Source of the DNA: Osmia lignaria lignaria
Taxonomy: Eukaryota > Arthropoda > Insecta > Hymenoptera > Megachilidae
Length of the DNA stretch: 64,000 bases
Direction of reading: 5' to 3'
Assembly (NCBI RefSeq): GCF_051020975.1
Contig: NC_135038.1
Span: 7,624,001-7,688,000 of the forward strand
Under the pieces are notes generated by a model. It was not told where the DNA came from, made no database searches, and saw nothing but the letters and a program-made list of their open reading frames with translations. This document shows positions 40,101 to 54,159 of this stretch, in pieces. Both the position numbers and the translations under genes were made by a program. Every line of letters starts with the position of its first letter. Within the stretch, counting starts at the first letter, position 1.

Positions 40101-43100
40101 CAAGCTTTCCGCATTTTGAAATAATTTTGAAATTAATGATGAAATTGTATTCGAATTAAAATAGAAAAGTAATATTGTATTTCGAATTTTAAATTGTTAA
40201 TTTTCATCTCGTTACCGGTAGTATTTTCCTCATTTCGTAATTAAACATCCTGTCCTCTCGGTCATTCGATATCTCACGGCTTATCAAATATTTCCATCAC
40301 GTCGTGGAGGATCGTTATTCGGAAACGCAACTATTGATTGAACCATCATTTATCACGCTTTTCTCCTCTATAAGCGGCACAAAGATCGCGTATACGTGTT
40401 TGGAATATCGTATTTAGTTATCCGACCCGAGAAACGACGATTTATCACGTTCGAACCCCTCTTTCCTTCGTTCCAGCCTCTTTTTGAACGGCATGAAATA
40501 AGCAGTTTCCATTAATATGTGCGCGAAGAATGCAAAAAGTCAGCGTTTTATGAATTCTTTCCTTATATGATGTTTCGCCATCTAAAGAGCTCGAGATCTT
40601 TATCGATTTCAATTAAATCAAAGATCTTCGTAGCTCTTAAGTATCACATATCTAATAATTAATTACCAACTGCGACCAATGCAATATTCGTGCACAGATT
40701 ACTTGGCAGTAATTATAAAAAATTACCATTGTATTCCAGTTTGAATCAATTGCTCGTTATCAGAAAACAACGAACGAAATATTCCTCCATTAACTCTGAA
40801 ATCGCTTTTATCGAAGAAGCTGGTCTATCGAAACGGTGTTGGCGAATAATTGTGATCGTGTCGGTGAAATCAGCGATAAAAACAATGCCATTAAGCTGCA
40901 AAATGAGGATGAAGCATCGAATCGAGTAACCATCCCCGATGATGGGATGCGAACGTTAAGCCAGAATATTGAAAATCAGTGAATATCTGTTCATTATCGG
41001 GCCCGTTAATTAGAAGCCCCCGCGTTTATTATAAGAGAAAGATTGATTTGAAACTAACGAGGTCGTATTTCACGTGTAATTAAATTCAACCGATATTAGT
41101 CTGTCGACGCTAACTGGGGGGTTTTTAAGTATGTGTATTCTCAAATACTTGGTTTCCCTTCGATCGAGGAATTCGTAATTATTTGTTGGCAAATAACGAT
41201 TACATTTCGCATTTCACCGTTCTGATGATCCTCGTTGTTTAAAAGTATCATGAAATAAAATCGAAAAGCAAATGAGAGTTATTCACGATAAGGAATTGTA
41301 AATGAATTATACTTATCAGCGTTATTTAATAATCGAAGAATATATTCAAAATTATTTTACCATAAAATAAAATGATTTTATTTCCTGTAATTGGAACTGG
41401 AATTTCAAAATGCAAAGTTAGTAACATTATCATTCTTCTGGATTTTGTATTCCATGGAAGCAGAATCTCAAAGCTGAAAACTACAACTGGGAAGGTATCT
41501 GTTGATTTTACGTGCAAATATAGATCGAAAATGTAAAGTAAAATTTTTACATATAAGATTTTATGTTTGAGAAAAATGGAATAAAATGAAATCGATATGG
41601 GATAGCATAAAAATCGATGTCAGAAAATATATTATTTGAAAAATAAGGTTTTGAATTTATGTATAAAATTTCCATCTTTCGAAAGATCATTTTATTCAAA
41701 AGCAGTCTATATTTAATATAATTATTTAAGTATTTTTTATATATCCATATTTTGAAACCCGATCGTACGAGTTGATATAAAATACAAATGACTTTTTGAT
41801 ATTTTTCCACGAAATCGACAGAGAATATTATAGAATTACGTGATCATGTCGCTGTATTGAGTCATTTGAAATTTTCAACATAGAAATTGTTGAGCGTTGA
41901 ATTTCTACTCGATTTTCGTGCAGAAATCGCGTTCGAATTTTCCGATAAAGTGAATTGTACGAATGTATCCGGTCTGTAACTTCAATATGTGATACAGTTT
42001 TAGCGTATGTACATATGTTGGTAAATCAACGTAGAAATTTGAAACCTGGTCAGCTTTCGTTCTCGAAGTTTACGTTACATTGTTTTCAATTCTGTTACAC
42101 GATCTCCATGTTCCTCTTTTTCTTGTTCGTCTCTTTGATGACAGATTTTTTTATCTACCAGTCAAACGTCACGATTGTTGCTTGATACTTCAAACAATCA
42201 AATGATAAAGAAAGAGAATGAGAATGTCATAATATATCGAAAACTCCTGTCACTTCATTATTGATACTCAATGTTATATTTACAATACATATTCCAATTG
42301 TAGCTAATATTTCGAACATTTAAAAACTTCTTTCTAACCATTCTAGCCAGAAAGCTATTGAAAATTAATTTTGAAATCAATTTTCATTCTCCACAATAGG
42401 ATTCAAGAAAAGCTTCTCTATTTCCATTTCAGGGGTTTCCATTTTAAATTGTGTTTCTCTTCCTGACAAAGGGTAGTCGCAATGTATCACACGATTTTGT
42501 TTATTTTCTTCTTCTTCTCCTGGAAGAAGGGAAAAGTAACCTTCTTTTTACTCTCCTCGTTTCTCTTTATCTTAGCCGTGGACCTATTCTTCATTTCCCG
42601 GTGCAATCATTCTTAACTTGGTGCCGGCACTCACGAGTGTATTACAATTTGCAATAAACAAAAGGTCTCGCAAAGCCTTTATTTCGACAAGGAAAATTGC
42701 GTAGGTACGATTGTCGTCGAACGTCATAATGAACACAGCGTTTTACTTGGTAAACAATAAAATTTTAATATAGAGATCTTTGAAAAGGTAATAAATCTTT
42801 CTTGTCTTCCCCTCGCCTTTCCCTTCGTTTTTCAGCGACTTGTTACGCCGGAAGGAAACGTTTCATAAATTTCTTGGAGTGCTTGAAAGATAATAAAACA
42901 ACGAACCGTTTACTGGAACTGCAACTTTGAAAACTAACGATAATTGGCTAATAAAATTTTCAGTGGTAATTCAGTGTTAATTATCGTTTTATTATAGCAG
43001 CGCAACAAATAGGTCTTTTTAATTGTTTTTGGTTTTTTTTTATAAGAATTGCGTTTGTAGATACTTTAAATTACTGTGTACACGTGACGGTATTGTAGGT

Positions 43101-43631
43101 TTCCAGAGGATCAGATTGAATGAGTTTACTTGGCCGAAGAAGAATTGCATTCTGGTATTCATATTTCAGAGGGAAATTTAATTCTCTTAATGCGTTGCAC
43201 AAGCACAGTGGATTAAATTGGAACGCCATTTTCCATCAAATTATTTAATTGTTCACCGCTGATTATACGTGGTTGCGTCTAATGTGTTGAAGTTCCAATA
43301 ATTAATGAGACATAGTTTGCATAATTAATCAACATTGATGAAAATCCGTTTTAAAAAATTTTCCAAAGTGATGATTGCTTCAACTACAGGTAGCTGCACG
43401 ATTTTAGAAGTAAAATTATCAATAAATATTTTGTAACTATTTTTAGTCTGCAATATTACTTAGATAATTGAAATAATAATATATTCGTTTAAAAGAGCAT
43501 AATAATGCTTTTGACAATACCAAAATGCTCAAATAGTATAAAATAACATTAACAGTTCGGCAAAATTTGATACAATAATTTGCTTTAGAGGTAGAGGAAA
43601 GTGTACTCTTGATAACGCAATTTGTTGTAAC

Positions 43632-43890
43632 GCGATATCTTAATTAGTTCCGGAGATATAGGGCTTCAAAGTGCGTATAGCGCGTGCCACGTTAGGAGAA
43701 ATTTATGAATGGGTGCCGTGGCCTACATTTTTCAAGGAAGTGCGTACGCACTTATAGTAGTAGTAAAACAGGTGAATTACAACTGACCACGTGACCACTC
43801 ATTGACCCGCGGTGAGCGCTAGCGAAAACTATCAGAAAATTACCCTTGTCTTCACACCACGATATCTCAGTAAGAGATAGTGATATCCAT
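43632..43890. other. GC-richer structured block with hairpin-bearing edges and a 16-bp perfect palindrome
   Basis: The left edge carries ATATCT...AGATAT (43635-43659) and the right edge GATATCTC-AGTAA-GAGATAGTGATATC (43861-43887). Inside are the perfect palindrome AAGTGCGTACGCACTT (43738-43753), an AAGTGCGTA direct copy at about 43669, CGTGCCAC/GTGCCGTGG motifs and GACCACGTGACCAC containing a CACGTG E-box. It contrasts sharply with the A/T-rich flanks. It could be a non-autonomous mobile element or a regulatory element. No coding frame of note was seen. Confidence 0.45.
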
Positions 43891-46757
43891 ATACAGGAAA
43901 CACCGCATTAAAGAGGAAGATTTCTAGTTTGTTACAAGCATCATTTTATAAAAATACACTGAGTAGTTTTTTATTAATAACAATTTAAAAATTTTAGTAA
44001 TTTTAATACGCTTTTCTTATGTATTTTGAGATACACTATGACCTTTATAATTGATTCTATCAACAGAATGTTATAAATTTATTAATATATTAATTGCAAA
44101 ATAAATAAACTTTTTAATTAAATTAGCGTTACTTTACTCACTGAATAAAAGGGACCAATACGAACATACTTTACGCGCAATTAAATTCACCTACGTCAGC
44201 TGAATATAATGTCGTGGCAGCGCTGTTACTTACTTACAACGAGCAACAAAATCGATAATGTAACAAGGTTATTTGTTAATGGCTGAGCAATTTCGTGCAC
44301 GAAACACCGGTATAAGAACATCGCTGAAGAGAAATGTCTAACGTTTATCGTTAAAAGCTGTCTTGATTCGTATTAAAAATTATTTATTAGATGTTAATTG
44401 TATCAAGTTCTACTTTCTATTTTTTCACCAATGTTATTTAAACTTAAGTTTTGATGAGCCAGGGATGCTAAATGTATTCGTGGCAGAAGATATACTTTAT
44501 TCTAGTAGCTTTGAACGGAAAAGAGAAAAAGGAAAAACAAGAACAATACGTCGAGGACGCTCAGTAAGAGAAAGAGTACAAACGAATATAGAATATCCCT
44601 ATAGGGCGGGAGATTAAAACCCAACAAAAGCCCTTTGCAGATGGAAGTAACGACTTTCAAGTTCGTTTTCTAGTCCACAGTAATTTCATTGTGAACTGGC
44701 AAAGAGAAAGAAGAATCTTTTTTTCTGTCCACGATGGAACGAACATCGACGAAACTGTACCTCGAGGGACCACATATTTCGGAATACACAGAAATTGAAA
44801 CAAACGCAATTTTTCATGACATAACAATATTTTTTTGTTTGAAACATTGTTACCGAAAGTGTGGCGTTTAAACGGCTATGAATTTCATGTTTCACGCACG
44901 ACCGAATATATCCGAAACTGGGCCATTTTCTAGTGAAACTTTTGTGAAATTCCATCTGCGTCTTGTTTGTTAACTGCTCGAAATTTATCGCGTTTAAAAT
45001 CTGGGACATACTTGCGCCCGAATAAAAGCAATCTATGTATGAAACTAGGAAATAATTCCGTTCGTGCGTTAATTTGAGACTTCAAATTATAGTGGAGAAC
45101 AGGTGATTTTGCTGAAATTATGGGCACGATAATTTTTCCACTTGTTAAAAAGGGGACTTAATTATATACAATTTATACTCGTTAACCTTTAAATGGTATT
45201 TGCTGATTCGAAGTTTAAATTCAATTTCCAAGAAATCATTAACATCATGCATGTTGTATATCTATATCTCCAAAAGATCATCTAAAAGATTTTGTAACAT
45301 TTTCACTTAATTTTCAATTAATTCATTCCATTTCATTTACAAGGACAACGTTCAGCGCGCGGTTTTTGAAACAGGCAATCTCAGAATGCAGCAATAAATA
45401 CATCAAAGTTAATCAAGCCGCCGGAAAGCGTTCTTCCGGTTTGCATGTTCCCGTTTAAATTATCGTCGACGATATCGTAGCAGCGCGATCGCCGGCCATT
45501 AATATTATTATTCCCCTCTCGCAGTCGAAATAATCGTGAACAAACGACGAATGGACAGCAGGTGCGACCGAACGCATCGTTTTCGACTAACGCCCGATAC
45601 GTTAATGAACATTCGATTGTCCGATGAAAAAAAAAAAAGGAAGAGTAAAAATAAAAACTGTCGCCATTGTTCCGGTGCTGGCAGCAAATGCCAATTTAAA
45701 GTCAAATGTTGCACCGTTTCGTGGCCTCGCCGTCTGATTTTTCTTTGTTTTTATTCCTTTTATCCTGGTCGCTTTTTATCGTGTCGATTTATCATGAGCA
45801 GACTTTTTATCACGCTCCGTTAGACCGAAAATAAATAATTCGAATGATTGGCACTTTTTTTTGTCATTCAACGTAATCGAATTGAATAAAACAGAATGGT
45901 GTCTCGTTAGAATTATTAGAGGAAAGGTGGTTGAATTTTATGGTGATAATATTTTTAAATAAAATTCAGAACTCGTCGTTTGAAAATTAATGGTCGAATT
46001 TTATTATCTAATTAATTATAATGGGTGCTGTGGTCAGATAATTGGAATATAAAAAGGGAAAGAACATTTTAGATATTGAAATTACTTTGGAAGTATGAAA
46101 TAACCAACTAAAGGATTCTATTAAAAATTGATGTAATCGCCATAAAATGGGGATTACGATTTAATAAAAGAATTTTTAATAAGAAGAAAAGGATATACCT
46201 CTTGTTCGGCCACTTAATACAAGCACATTAGTGTATTAGCTACTACACCGTACTACGTCTAGCAGATTGCATTATACGAGGCTGGTTTTCCATGTCAAAG
46301 CGACGAAACGAAGAGGCCTCGTCAGCTCGACTCCGCTTTAATATTAATTACCTCCGCCATGATTAATAGTACCTTCATTAATACAATTTATAACTTGCCG
46401 GACGAGTACTTTGTTGGACGACCAGCAAAGAACTTGATGCATTATTCTTTTTACATCTAAGGATATTTTTCATAACGATGAAGCGAAGACAGCTTTAACG
46501 TTTCCAAGATATTCATCGATGAACCCTTTTACACCTAATAAATCAGGTTGTTAATTAAAACGATAGATAAATTCTGACCTCTTTAATTTAAGGGTGATTG
46601 AACAATCTTAAAAAGAAGCTGCTGCTAATTGCATTGTGAATAAGTTAACAAAAAAGGGTGGTAAAATTCTTCTTATTAAAATATTGAAATTTTAATAGTA
46701 ATTTATTTAGTGATTTGATATCGATTAGTATTATTTAAAGATTAAAATTTTTCATTC

Positions 46758-46771
46758 TTTTTTTTTTTTTT
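46758..46771. repeat. T14 homopolymer
   Basis: Fourteen uninterrupted T residues lie in AT-rich noncoding DNA. Confidence 0.9.
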
Positions 46772-47605
46772 CAAATAAAGAGTTCTCAGATTTCAATAAT
46801 TGAAATTCTAAGTTAAAAAAGTTGATAAAGATATGCATTCATATAATAATACAAATCTTTACCAAAATAGAATAGTATATGTAGAAATAACAAAAATATA
46901 ATGTTTAGAAAGTGATTGTGACTTCAGTTTCTTTGGTTATCTCGTTATTTGATCAGATAATCTTATCTTCCCTTAAGGGTGAACTGATTAACGTGCCTCC
47001 CCTAAGAAGGGTGACTTAAGAAGTCAGCAATCAGAATTTATTTGACAAATGAACTGATTTTATTCTACCCACGCAGAAACTAACAAGAAGAAATTCGCCA
47101 GAAAGAATCACTCATTCCTTTGACAAATCATTTGTTTTTATTCATAACTGTGATTGTATTATGAATACAGCGATAAAAATAAAAACTGTATTTCTAATTT
47201 GGTTAACAATATAATAGTGATTAAATAATGTCGATCATCTTTTAAAGAGTTTCTCTGTGATAACAGTTTATTAAAGATTTCTGATATGTAAATCGCATAT
47301 TTGATGACGCCAAGTCTCAGCATTTTTAAAAAAACCTTTTTATCGTGAACTTTCACTGAATGAGAGTAACATAAATTTTAAGATCTATATAAATTGTACT
47401 ATAAAATCGTTTATGCATGAGATTATATTTTTACTACGATTAAAGCTGAAATACTTTACAATATTTTATGAACAAATATTTTGCTTTGAAATTAAAAGAA
47501 ATTAAAATATATTCATTTCATTAGAAAATACAATTCCTTTTCATTTAAATCATTATCTCTTTGTGATATTAAATTAGAAAATTACAAAACTTGTATAAGA
47601 ATCGT

Positions 47606-47654
47606 CACTTTTGATGCATCCTATTAAAACTAAATACTGAATTCATCAAAAGTG
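47606..47654. repeat. 11-bp perfect inverted repeat, 27-base spacer
   Basis: CACTTTTGATG at 47606-47616 and CATCAAAAGTG at 47644-47654 are exact reverse complements. No further pairing extends the stem on either side. Confidence 0.7.
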
Positions 47655-49400
47655 TACAAAGCATTGTATTCGTGAAGCATATATTGATTTTTCTTATTAC
47701 CGGGAAAACACGCTATCTGTTTCCACAGTAAATTTCAGTGAAACAGGATAGGTTTGTGACAATTGGTTTAGCTTGTGGTATCGAATTTTGGAAATCTGAA
47801 AGCAAATAGAATCGATGACACATTTTCTCCATACAAATTGTCAATACAAATTAGATTATTCGTTTGAACATCTTGATTGCAGTGTTCAATATTATTGAAA
47901 CAGCTGTTTCTACAAAACAAATATTGGCATTAAAGTTAGAAATAAGTTTTTCAAAATATTTCTTTGAACATCACACTATTATTTTTTAATCATAGAAAAA
48001 ATAATATAAAAGTCTATAATAAAATATTGTAAAGAAATATATATATAAAACAAAAGAAATTCATAATCTTGTAAGTCGATATTTTTCCGAGTTTCCTTTA
48101 CAATGAAGTTTCCATTGGAAAATCAATAGTTTCTAAAGCAAGCCAGTGGCTCTATATTTTATAAGCGACGAAGGGACAGAAAATTTCATAAAGCAGTGTC
48201 CTATTTTATCAACGCGAGCGGATATTAATTTTGACGCTGTTATATTTGCGCTGGCCAGGGAGGATGCAGTTACGATACCGGAAATTCCGCGGCTCCTTGC
48301 AGGAAAATTAACTACCGACGTTTTCCTCGAGGATACAACGACAATTTATACCGTTCTTTGGCGTTTATGTGAAAACGCGGGGGAGGGAAAAAAAATTATC
48401 ACCCCGTATTCCTTAAGTCCTTCTGTTGCCATGAGAATTCATTTTTATACGGTTGGCCCAAAGCTACCGCGTGTCCCAACGCGATTCACTCGCTCGCTTG
48501 TTCGAGCGTTGAATTTTTCACGCTTAATGTCTCGGAATGTCTCAACAGTGTCTCTGTGGTTCCCTGTTAAATTATGGCTTCTTACACGAGTTCAGTAAAT
48601 TAAAAAGAAAATTAGATAGGGAAAAGGGTTGGGTGGTTTTCTGATGATTCACGCATCTTTTAATTTTCTATGTATGAGACAGAAATTGAAATTTGATAGC
48701 TTCCATTCAAACAAATATCAGTGACTTACACTGCAAACTCAATGACTTCAAATAATTAAAAATAATAACAATAATAAGAATCTGTTATTTTGAGTAGCAT
48801 TTCTATAAAATAAAATTAAAAAATATTTCAATAGTGTTAGGTAAACAATTTATCAGAGTAAAAGAAACATGAAAATACTTTATTTCATAAAAAATTAAAG
48901 TCAATTTTCGTTTCTTAATTTGAAAGAAAGATAATTTTCCTTTTGTTGAATACATTAAACAATATTGCATTGTTTAGCAATGAACATTAACAGGACTTTA
49001 TCTCATAGAATTTATTCCGGCTACTTGTGCACGGTCTATACTATAGTGATATGGCTCGTTCTAAAAGCTGTCCACGAGTTTGATTTAGCTCTTTTATCTT
49101 CGAAGATTTATGCAACGTGTCTGGCACGAAGTATCACAAGGTATTTTCACCGAAACTGTAACAGATAAGGAAAAACTTTACCCCGATTTTCATCCCCTTA
49201 ATCACTTTTGTATACTATTTCTCTTTTTTTTTAAGTAACAAAGAAACTGTATTTAAGTATCACAAGTTTTGCAATTTTCACTGGTACCTATACTAGTTTC
49301 AAATATTCTTGACATATTAATTTGCATATCTAAGTTTCTTGGAAGTTTTCTTCAGATTTAACAGATTAATTACCAAGGATGATTGGCATCACAAAAAAGT

Positions 49401-49450
49401 TAAGTTTGAAATAACATTTCAAACTTAAAGAGAAAGTTTGAAATAACATT
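49401..49450. repeat. 11-bp perfect hairpin with a partial direct copy
   Basis: TAAGTTTGAAA (49401-49411) and TTTCAAACTTA (49417-49427) form a perfect stem around a five-base loop. AAGTTTGAAATAACATT then recurs at 49434-49450, followed by a further GCAAACTTAAA. This looks like a local duplication of a hairpin unit. Confidence 0.7.
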
Positions 49451-52400
49451 AGTAAATTGCAAACTTAAATTCTAAAATTGAATAACAGTATTTTAAAGTA
49501 TTATAAGAATTCCTAGAAGATCTATCATTAGTAAATACCTAATTTATAATCCCTTACATATTAACATTAATTAACTTGTATTAAGATTTTTGATAAAACC
49601 ATTATGTAATTATATTTATTATACCTTAATCTTCAATTTAACATGCCACAAGTGCCTTTTTTACAATACTTTTCTGTCATCAAATTCTCTTAAAATTTCA
49701 TCTCCTAAATTCGTTACTTGAATCACTTACCCTTGATTACTTAATTTTTTCTGATCCATCTTGGTAAACCAAGATTACCTAATCCCATTTAAATGACCGT
49801 AGAAATATTAAAAAACTTTCTTCTTCTTTTCCCCTGAAATTGACCTATCGAACAGTAATCCTTGTCAAAGAAAAGGTGCGTGCTCGGTTTGTCAATGTGA
49901 TCGAACAACAGATCAAGAAGGATCCCAAGGTATCGATATTACTTACTCGTTCGCGGGATATTCTCGTGAGACTTCTGAAGATAAAGAGAGGGAAAAAAAA
50001 ACTGATTTTTCTTCGCTTGAAAATTGCAAGCTCCGTTGGGAGAGATATCCGTTCTTCTAAGCAGAGCTTCACCAACTGTCGACGGTAATACCTTGTTCTA
50101 AATAACTTTCCCAGCAAGTTTTGTCGAGCTCTTCCTCTCGTCTTCGGGGAATTTAAATCCTCACCTCACGCTTTTCCTTTTTTCTTTGTGTTTTGTTTCT
50201 TTACGCTTGTACGTGTCATAATTAATTCGCGGGTGTTTATGCATTTATATCGTGTTGGCGTGTATCTGGAATTTTTAAACCTTAAACAGTATACTCTTTA
50301 GAATTCTTAAGATCCCGAAATTTTATATAGAACAACGAACAATTATTTAAGATTTCTAATAAACGCGTAATAATTGAGACATGCAATTAATAATGCATTA
50401 AATGAGACGATAATAAAATATTCTAATCGTTTTCTTGGTTATAAAGATTTCATGTTGCACTATTTTTCTTTTATAATCTCTACGTTAAAAAGTATTCACT
50501 GTTGATTTTGCCATTGAAAATTGAAGAAGTGAAAATCCTTCCATTGATGTTTCAGTTGTCAAGGATGTTTACAATCTTTCTACTTTTATGAAGAAAATTT
50601 TGATCGTATAATTACGGTCAGTGATTCCTTTGATCCTTATTCTTTCCATTTTTCATTTTCGGTCGAACTGACGACCGAAATAATTCAACTTGCGCAAAAT
50701 GCTTGCGGACGTCTGTTGCCTTCTTTTGATGTGAATCTTGAAGCGTGAAGCAAAAATAGCAGAATTTTGCACGTTTTAATTGAAACGAAAGTGTGCAGAG
50801 AGTGAAGTATAATCGGACTTGATGTAAAACTGTGAGACTAATTTAAACCGCAGTCATTTATATTTTCTTTTTTATTTGTTGTCTAAATAGGGGAGTGTAT
50901 ATAAAAATATTTTCAGTTTTACTTAATTGAAGCATTTGTACAAAGATAATTACCACCAACAAAATTAAATAAAAATTCATAAAAAACAAAGACGGTTGGT
51001 TGAATTTAAACTTCAAAACAACTATTCTTGACGATAGTTTCAAAAATCGCCCCAATAAAGAGCAGAAGAGCTGCCAAACGCATAAGAAATCGATGGAACG
51101 AACCCTATACAAGGAACGTGGCAAAAAGTCTGTAGTTCAATACAGAATTTAATTCTCTCAGGGGGGAAAAACGAGATAAACGAAACGTCAAGGTATCTAA
51201 TGGTCAGGGAATAGAAGGGCACGTGGTTCAGTGGACAAACTAACGACTGGCCTCAGATTCGTAACGACCAACGGACTCCAACGGTTCCATTAGCCACGAT
51301 TGGTCAGTTTATTCACTTGAAGCAGCTATTCTGGCGGTGATTTGTTCGAAAGCGAGAAAAATCTGGTGTTCTGAAGAACGTGTAAGTGAAAAGGACATGA
51401 AATGACGAGCGGCTGTGGAAATCGAAGCCCAATTGCTGGCTTGAACAATGTGATCGTCTCGAAAGAAATGGGGAAATGGTCGAAATCTCTTCTTATTACG
51501 TGTCCTCCCTGTGGGATTCCGCTATCCACCTTATCTTAAAATCCTTCCCATTATTTTGTTGCGGTTCCAGAAGAAATATCCGTGTTCCGATGGTTCTGCC
51601 GAACGGTTTGAATAAAGTGTCAAAGATATTTTAGACGATCGTATATTTTAAAGGTTCTGGAAAATATTGTAAATTCGTTCAAATTAGGTGATGAGAAATT
51701 TTGTTAAAGGAACTTTTTAATATCTTTAAATAGAAGAAGTGTGACCGTAATTAACAAAAGGATGTTAAACTTGATCTTACACGAATTAATTGGATCTTAC
51801 TCGTCACCTCGAAGGTGTGAAGTCGTTCATCAAGATCTATCGTAGCTCTATCGATTCGAACATTCCAAGCATTATTCGTCGAGCTACCGCCAACATTCTT
51901 CGGTATCATCAGGTTCGACTGGGAGCCAGGATCTTTGACTAATTCAACGAAGAATTTTGCTGATCAACGCACACGCTTCAAAAAGTCAATCTCCCTTCCC
52001 TCTCCCATCGAGCCATACTATCGGACGTCGTCATTGTTTTGTGGAACAAAGGAGCCTCAAAAAGGAATTTCATTGGACCGTCGTTGATTACAAATCGAAT
52101 CGCAAGAGATACAAACTCCTGTCTGACTTGGTCTCTTTGATTAATTCTTCTCGAATCTGTCGCGTCCTGAAAATGGCCGGCATTGTCAAGCTATCTTCTA
52201 ATCCTTTCGTTAGTTAAGTTTCCTAATTGAGAATTAACCCTTTTCTGTCGAAGTTCGTTGAATTGATTGAAAAGGTAGTCAAATATTTTCAGGTCAACCT
52301 TTTAATTTTAGAAATTCAAAAATTTCTAAGGAACCAAGTTCATTCACCAAAATTCCTAATTAAACTAATGACCAGAAGAGTAAAAATTATTTGTCGAATG

Positions 52401-54159
52401 AGAAAATAATTAGTGGCAAATAATGTAGCCGCAGTATACCACTGTAAATAGGGGTTGAACTATCCCTAAAAAGTACTAGGAATACGTTAAATGGCTGGTT
52501 AGAGGGTGTGCATTCGGTGGATGCACTCTTTTACAGATAAACGACCTCGTTGTCCCGAAATAAGAGGTGAAAAAGCGGCCAAATTCTCCTTATTCCCCTT
52601 TGGAATCTTTCTTATCGGCTTAGCGATCGTAAATACTCCTCTCCCAGGACGACGAAGAAAGTCTTGAACTACTTATTTCCTCTCTCTCTGCTCGATTCCT
52701 TAGGATCGAAGTCGCCGAAAGATCGGAAAGTCATATTGCACCGATCGCGAAGATGTTTGTCGATCCAGGCTCCATCGTGTGTTCGTTTCTTTTGTTTGAA
52801 TTGCAAACTCTTTAATCTCTTGCTTCTTTTTCCCTCTTCCTGATTCCCCTCCATCCCCAGTATCATCGATTCGAAAGAATTTCTGAGAGGAATTCGATGC
52901 CCACTAACGACGATTACTCGACTCGTGAGAAGCTAATGTTAGCTTTCAATAATTTCGTTAGTCCGTGAATTTCTTCGAAATTTGTTTTATCGTTAGACAC
53001 CAGTTCGTTTCGTAAAATAGGAAATGATCATTCTTCATTTTTTTTTATTATTTTATTTATTTAACATTGAAATATTTCTAATAAAATAAATAAAAGAATT
53101 TTTAATTATATGAATTCCTGTAGAAACTCAATCATATTTGCAACCAAAATTAAATTTTTGCAAACGCGATGGTATTCTCCGTTTTCCGAGAACAATAGAA
53201 ATTCTATGAATTGTCAGGGACGTAACTAAAGATTCACACGTTTTACGAGACGTGTATTCGAAAAACACTTCCCGAACAATCCTGTTATTACACTTCAGGA
53301 GTGTTTACAAGTGTCGTTATTTATATTGTCCATGTTTCTATATTTGCACAGTGTCTTGTTGTTTTTAACAGCATTCTTCTGCATTCGTCCAATTCATTTC
53401 AATCTCAGCAGCCACCGGTAGAGCGCAAATATTGAACCTGGCGCGATGACACGTGCTGTTTGTTAGGTTTCCTGTGTACCATATATCCTTTCAATTAAAA
53501 CGAACGCAGCTTGAACAATGCTCGTGTTGAGAATCACTTTCTCTGTTTCTCATCCTGTATTCCTATACTCCCCCTCCTTCCATCTATAGAAACATCGTAT
53601 TTGTTCACAGTGTTTATTCAATCATGCATTCCTGGAGCACCCTTTTTTCGACTCGTTCGTATTGTTTAATTGTTTTGAGATCGCTGATTATTTGACAAAA
53701 GACGATTTAATACGTTAATTGAGAGTTTAGTTAAAAAGAGGAATATTATAATTTAATACCTTTGCAAAATATTATTTTAAAAAATATAAAAGCATAACTA
53801 TTTGGTAGCTGGAAAATATCCTGGAAATTCTGGAATTAAATTTATATTTTCACTTCTTGCCTCGATAATGATATTCAAAAAATAAGTAATTAGTACACTG
53901 TCACAGTATCAACTCCGTGTAAGACAAAATAATTGCATAAAGGATAGGTAATAATGTTATTTTATTCGCCGAGGTTTATTCCCACTGTTTACTCGTAACA
54001 CAATGGCTACTGGAGTTAGTCGAATTTCGATCGATTTTCATGGAATATATCCGATTTCATGTATGGGTTATTCGACGCTAAACACTATCGTGATTGTTCT
54101 GCACACGGACTGTTCCCACCGTGGAACAACACTGGTTCAATGTCGGTTAAAATTTTTCT

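Larger units (their letters stand above)
34146..54159 (+). other. Noncoding stretch, presumed dpr intron
   Basis: Apart from the structured block at 43632-43890 and the small hairpins listed, nothing with a gene signature was seen. The longest open frame (48146-48598, 150 codons) begins with GTG, has no ATG until about codon 96 and matches no family I know. A block at about 46190-46400 is rich in TAAT motifs between CpG-containing sequence. Confidence 0.5.

Noticed and set aside
46929..46965. Thirteen-base match to the start of insect miR-9 (TCTTTGGTTATCT)
   Set aside because: The match stops after 13 bases, no star strand is present, and the local fold is only an 8-bp hairpin with a 12-base loop.
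48146..48598. 150-codon open frame on the + strand
   Set aside because: It starts with GTG, has no ATG until about codon 96, shows no family motif, and no splice sites support it as an exon. It was left out as a chance frame.
51221..51300. tRNA-like A-box (TGGTTCAGTGG) with a possible B-box (GGTTCCATTA)
   Set aside because: The D, T and acceptor stems do not pair, so no tRNA fold can be drawn. A tRNA-derived SINE is not supported by a second copy here.
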